Both the position numbers and the translations under genes were made by a program. A stretch of DNA of 36,608 nucleotides, from the NCBI GenBank assembly GCA_937922815.1, contig CALAJP010000114.1, positions 1 through 36,608 on the forward strand, in the 5' to 3' direction. This document shows, piece after piece, positions 35,124 to 36,608 of this stretch; within the stretch, counting starts at the first letter, position 1, and each line of letters begins with the position of its first letter. Under the pieces are notes generated by a model. That model had not been told where the DNA came from, made no database searches, and saw only the letters and a program-made list of their open reading frames with translations. This DNA is from an uncultured Saprospiraceae bacterium (lineage in GTDB: Bacteria > Bacteroidota > Bacteroidia > Chitinophagales > Saprospiraceae).

Positions 35124-35131
35124 TAGCTTTG
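35124..35131 (+). promoter_or_regulatory. Possible -7 element before gldK
   Basis: TAGCTTTG matches TAnnTTTG about 110 bases before the gldK ATG. No good TTG element is seen 19-21 bases upstream, so it may need an activator or another sigma factor, or be chance. Confidence 0.35.
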
Positions 35132-35239
35132 CGAAAATATCGGTATAACTTTTGCGTTTAACTTTAGTATATCAAATAACGGTGCTATTAACTAGTACCT
35201 TTTGAATAAAAAATTAACATTTAAGAAAAGAAAGATCCC

Positions 35240-36484
35240 ATGAGAAAGATTCTTTTATTATCATTATTAGTCACTGTAATTAGTGTTCTCCAGTCTTGTA
35301 AAGGAGGAAGAGATGATGGACAACTTGTAGGTATATTTGATAGACCTTCATGGAAAGGTATCAACCCATATGGAATGGCTTATATTCCTTCTGGTACTTT
35401 ACATATTGGTGGAGGTGATGAAGACATCACTGGTAACTATTTACAGAGACCAAAGTCTATTTCAATCCAAGGTTTTTATATGGATGAAACAGAAATTACC
35501 AATAATGAATATAGACAATTTGTTCAATGGGTAAAAGATTCAATTGCACATTCATTGTTAGATCATTACTATGAACTTGAGAATGGAGAGCAAGTTCTTG
35601 ATTGGGAAATAGAAATTGATTGGTCTGACGAAGCATTGTCTTCTATGCACCTACAAGGAGATGATAAATTGACAGGAGGAATTGAGTATGACATTGAACA
35701 ATTGAAATATTCATATAAAACCATTGATTGGAAAGGTTTAGCTAATAACAAAGACCAACCGAGAAGTGCTTTTATCGAAGAACATGAATCTGTGATATAT
35801 CCAGATACGTTGTGTTGGATACGTGATTTCGCATATTCATACAATGAGCCGATGACAAGAAACTATTTCTGGCATCCCGCTTTTGATGATTATCCAGTTG
35901 TAGGAGTTGATTGGAAAACAGCAGAAGCATTTGCCGCATGGAGAACGAACCTTTGGAATGGCTACCAAGCTACTCGTAAAGATGGTGTAAATTCGGAAGC
36001 ATTTAGATTACCTACGGAATTTGAATGGGAATATGCAGCTCGTGGAGGTAGAGATTTAGCACCTTACCCTTGGGGAGGTTATTATTTAAGAAATGCCAAA
36101 GGGTGTTTGTTAGCGAATTTCAAACCAGGTAGAGGTAATTATCCAGAAGACGGAGGTATGTACACTGTTAAAGCAGATCATTATTTCCCTAACGATTATG
36201 GATTATATAACATGGCAGGTAATGTTTCAGAGTGGACGTCATCTGCGTTCTATGAGAATGCTTATGGTTTTGTTCATGACATGAACCCAGACTTTAAATA
36301 TAATGCTAAAGATGACGACCCTGATGCTTATAAAAGAAAAGTAATTAGAGGAGGGTCATGGAAAGATATTGGATTTTTCCTTCAAACTTCTACTAGACAT
36401 TGGGAATACCAAGATACTACAAAGTCTTACATAGGCTTTAGAAATGCATTGACTTTCTTGGGTAGATCTATCAATGACTTTTAA
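35240..36484 (+). CDS. gldK: Type IX secretion/gliding lipoprotein GldK (PorK)
   Basis: A 414-residue lipoprotein that, with GldN, forms the periplasmic ring under the outer membrane in type IX secretion. The signal MRKILLLSLLVTVISVLQSC ends with the lipidated C20. The body is a formylglycine-generating-enzyme/sulfatase-like fold: YGMAYIPSGTLHIGGGDED, FYMDETEITNNEYRQFVQW, RLPTEFEWEYAARGG (256-270), NMAGNVSEW (324-332) and VIRGGSW (368-374). GldK uses this fold structurally and is not thought to be an oxidase. The place after a PorP-like gene and before a gldL-like start supports the assignment. The start is an ATG at 35240. Confidence 0.93.
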   Translation: MRKILLLSLLVTVISVLQSCKGGRDDGQLVGIFDRPSWKGINPYGMAYIPSGTLHIGGGDEDITGNYLQRPKSISIQGFYMDETEITNNEYRQFVQWVKDSIAHSLLDHYYELENGEQVLDWEIEIDWSDEALSSMHLQGDDKLTGGIEYDIEQLKYSYKTIDWKGLANNKDQPRSAFIEEHESVIYPDTLCWIRDFAYSYNEPMTRNYFWHPAFDDYPVVGVDWKTAEAFAAWRTNLWNGYQATRKDGVNSEAFRLPTEFEWEYAARGGRDLAPYPWGGYYLRNAKGCLLANFKPGRGNYPEDGGMYTVKADHYFPNDYGLYNMAGNVSEWTSSAFYENAYGFVHDMNPDFKYNAKDDDPDAYKRKVIRGGSWKDIGFFLQTSTRHWEYQDTTKSYIGFRNALTFLGRSINDF

Positions 36485-36541
36485 TATAATAAAAACATAA
36501 ATTTAAATAACGGAATCCAAATTGCTAACATAATAAACTAT

Positions 36542-36576
36542 ATAATAGTAGGCTACTGGTTCCATTGACCTATTAT
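36542..36576 (+). other. Hairpin between gldK and gldL
   Basis: ATAATAG (36542-36548) pairs with CTATTAT (36570-36576), a perfect 7-bp stem with a 21-base loop that contains a small GTAG/CTAC pair. It lies in the 115-base spacer. No T run follows, so it is not a clear terminator. Confidence 0.4.
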
Positions 36577-36599
36577 CAAACTATAAAAATTAATTATTC

Positions 36600-36608
36600 A
36601 TGAGTTTC
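36600..36608 (+). CDS. gldL: Start of a probable gldL (partial, three codons)
   Basis: Only ATG AGT TTC (M-S-F) is in the window. The assignment rests on position: gldL follows gldK in the conserved gldK-gldL-gldM-gldN order. GldL is the inner-membrane motor partner of GldM. The sequence itself is too short to identify. Confidence 0.4.

Overview
The window is a chromosomal segment of an AT-rich member of the Bacteroidota, probably flavobacteria-like; the genus cannot be fixed from sequence alone. Four things support this. The promoters match the Bacteroidota form TTG-N19-21-TAnnTTTG. A PorP/SprF-like gene is followed by gldK and the first codons of a gldL-like gene (type IX secretion/gliding). 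Ribosomal protein L36 lacks the zinc ligands, and S14 and S4 lack zinc-binding cysteine motifs. The str, S10, spc and alpha gene clusters are fused with no tuf between fusA and rpsJ. No rRNA, tRNA, CRISPR array, insertion sequence or prophage gene was seen. No gene-free stretch exceeds 300 bases.

Layout. (1) Positions 1-9369 are an accessory flank, almost all on the minus strand: the N-terminal part of a membrane-anchored MutS-related protein, a divergent XRE/ScfR-like regulator (the only plus-strand gene here), an overlapping lipoprotein/ATP-grasp ligase pair resembling enterobacterial YgiB/YgiC, two OmpA-domain proteins, a DUF1963 (YwqG) protein, a putative gluzincin metallopeptidase and an SSAT-like acetyltransferase. 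(2) Positions 9541-28413 are one long ribosomal cluster: rpsL-rpsG-fusA, rpsJ to rpsC, rplP to secY-map, and infA-rpmJ-rpsM-rpsK-rpsD-rpoA-rplQ. It closes with a strong terminator. Four consensus promoters (before rpsL, rpsJ, rplP and infA) divide it into transcription units, and hairpins before map and rpoA may tune expression inside it. (3) Positions 28511-32437 hold carA, eno, a FtsB/DivIC-like gene and sucD, with strong terminators after eno and sucD. (4) Positions 32498-36608 hold a small lipoprotein, pyrD (minus) and the porP-like/gldK/gldL segment.

Several gene starts were moved from the longest possible frame, because the longer frames began at TTG or GTG just upstream of a family-typical ATG (rpsJ, rpmC, rpsK, carA, ftsB-like, both OmpA genes, the small lipoprotein). 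In contrast rplC (GTG), and pyrD, the porP-like gene and the metallopeptidase (TTG), have no usable ATG.

The most promising lead for an undescribed system is the lipoprotein/ATP-grasp pair at 2472-4179. The lipoprotein ends in a Ser/Gly-rich tail with a terminal Gly-Gly, and its last codons overlap the start of a glutathionylspermidine-synthase-like ligase, a family that ligates amines to a peptide's C-terminal glycine. This suggests, but does not prove, that the tail is the substrate. The second lead is an 11-bp inverted repeat whose arms contain both promoter elements of the S10 operon.
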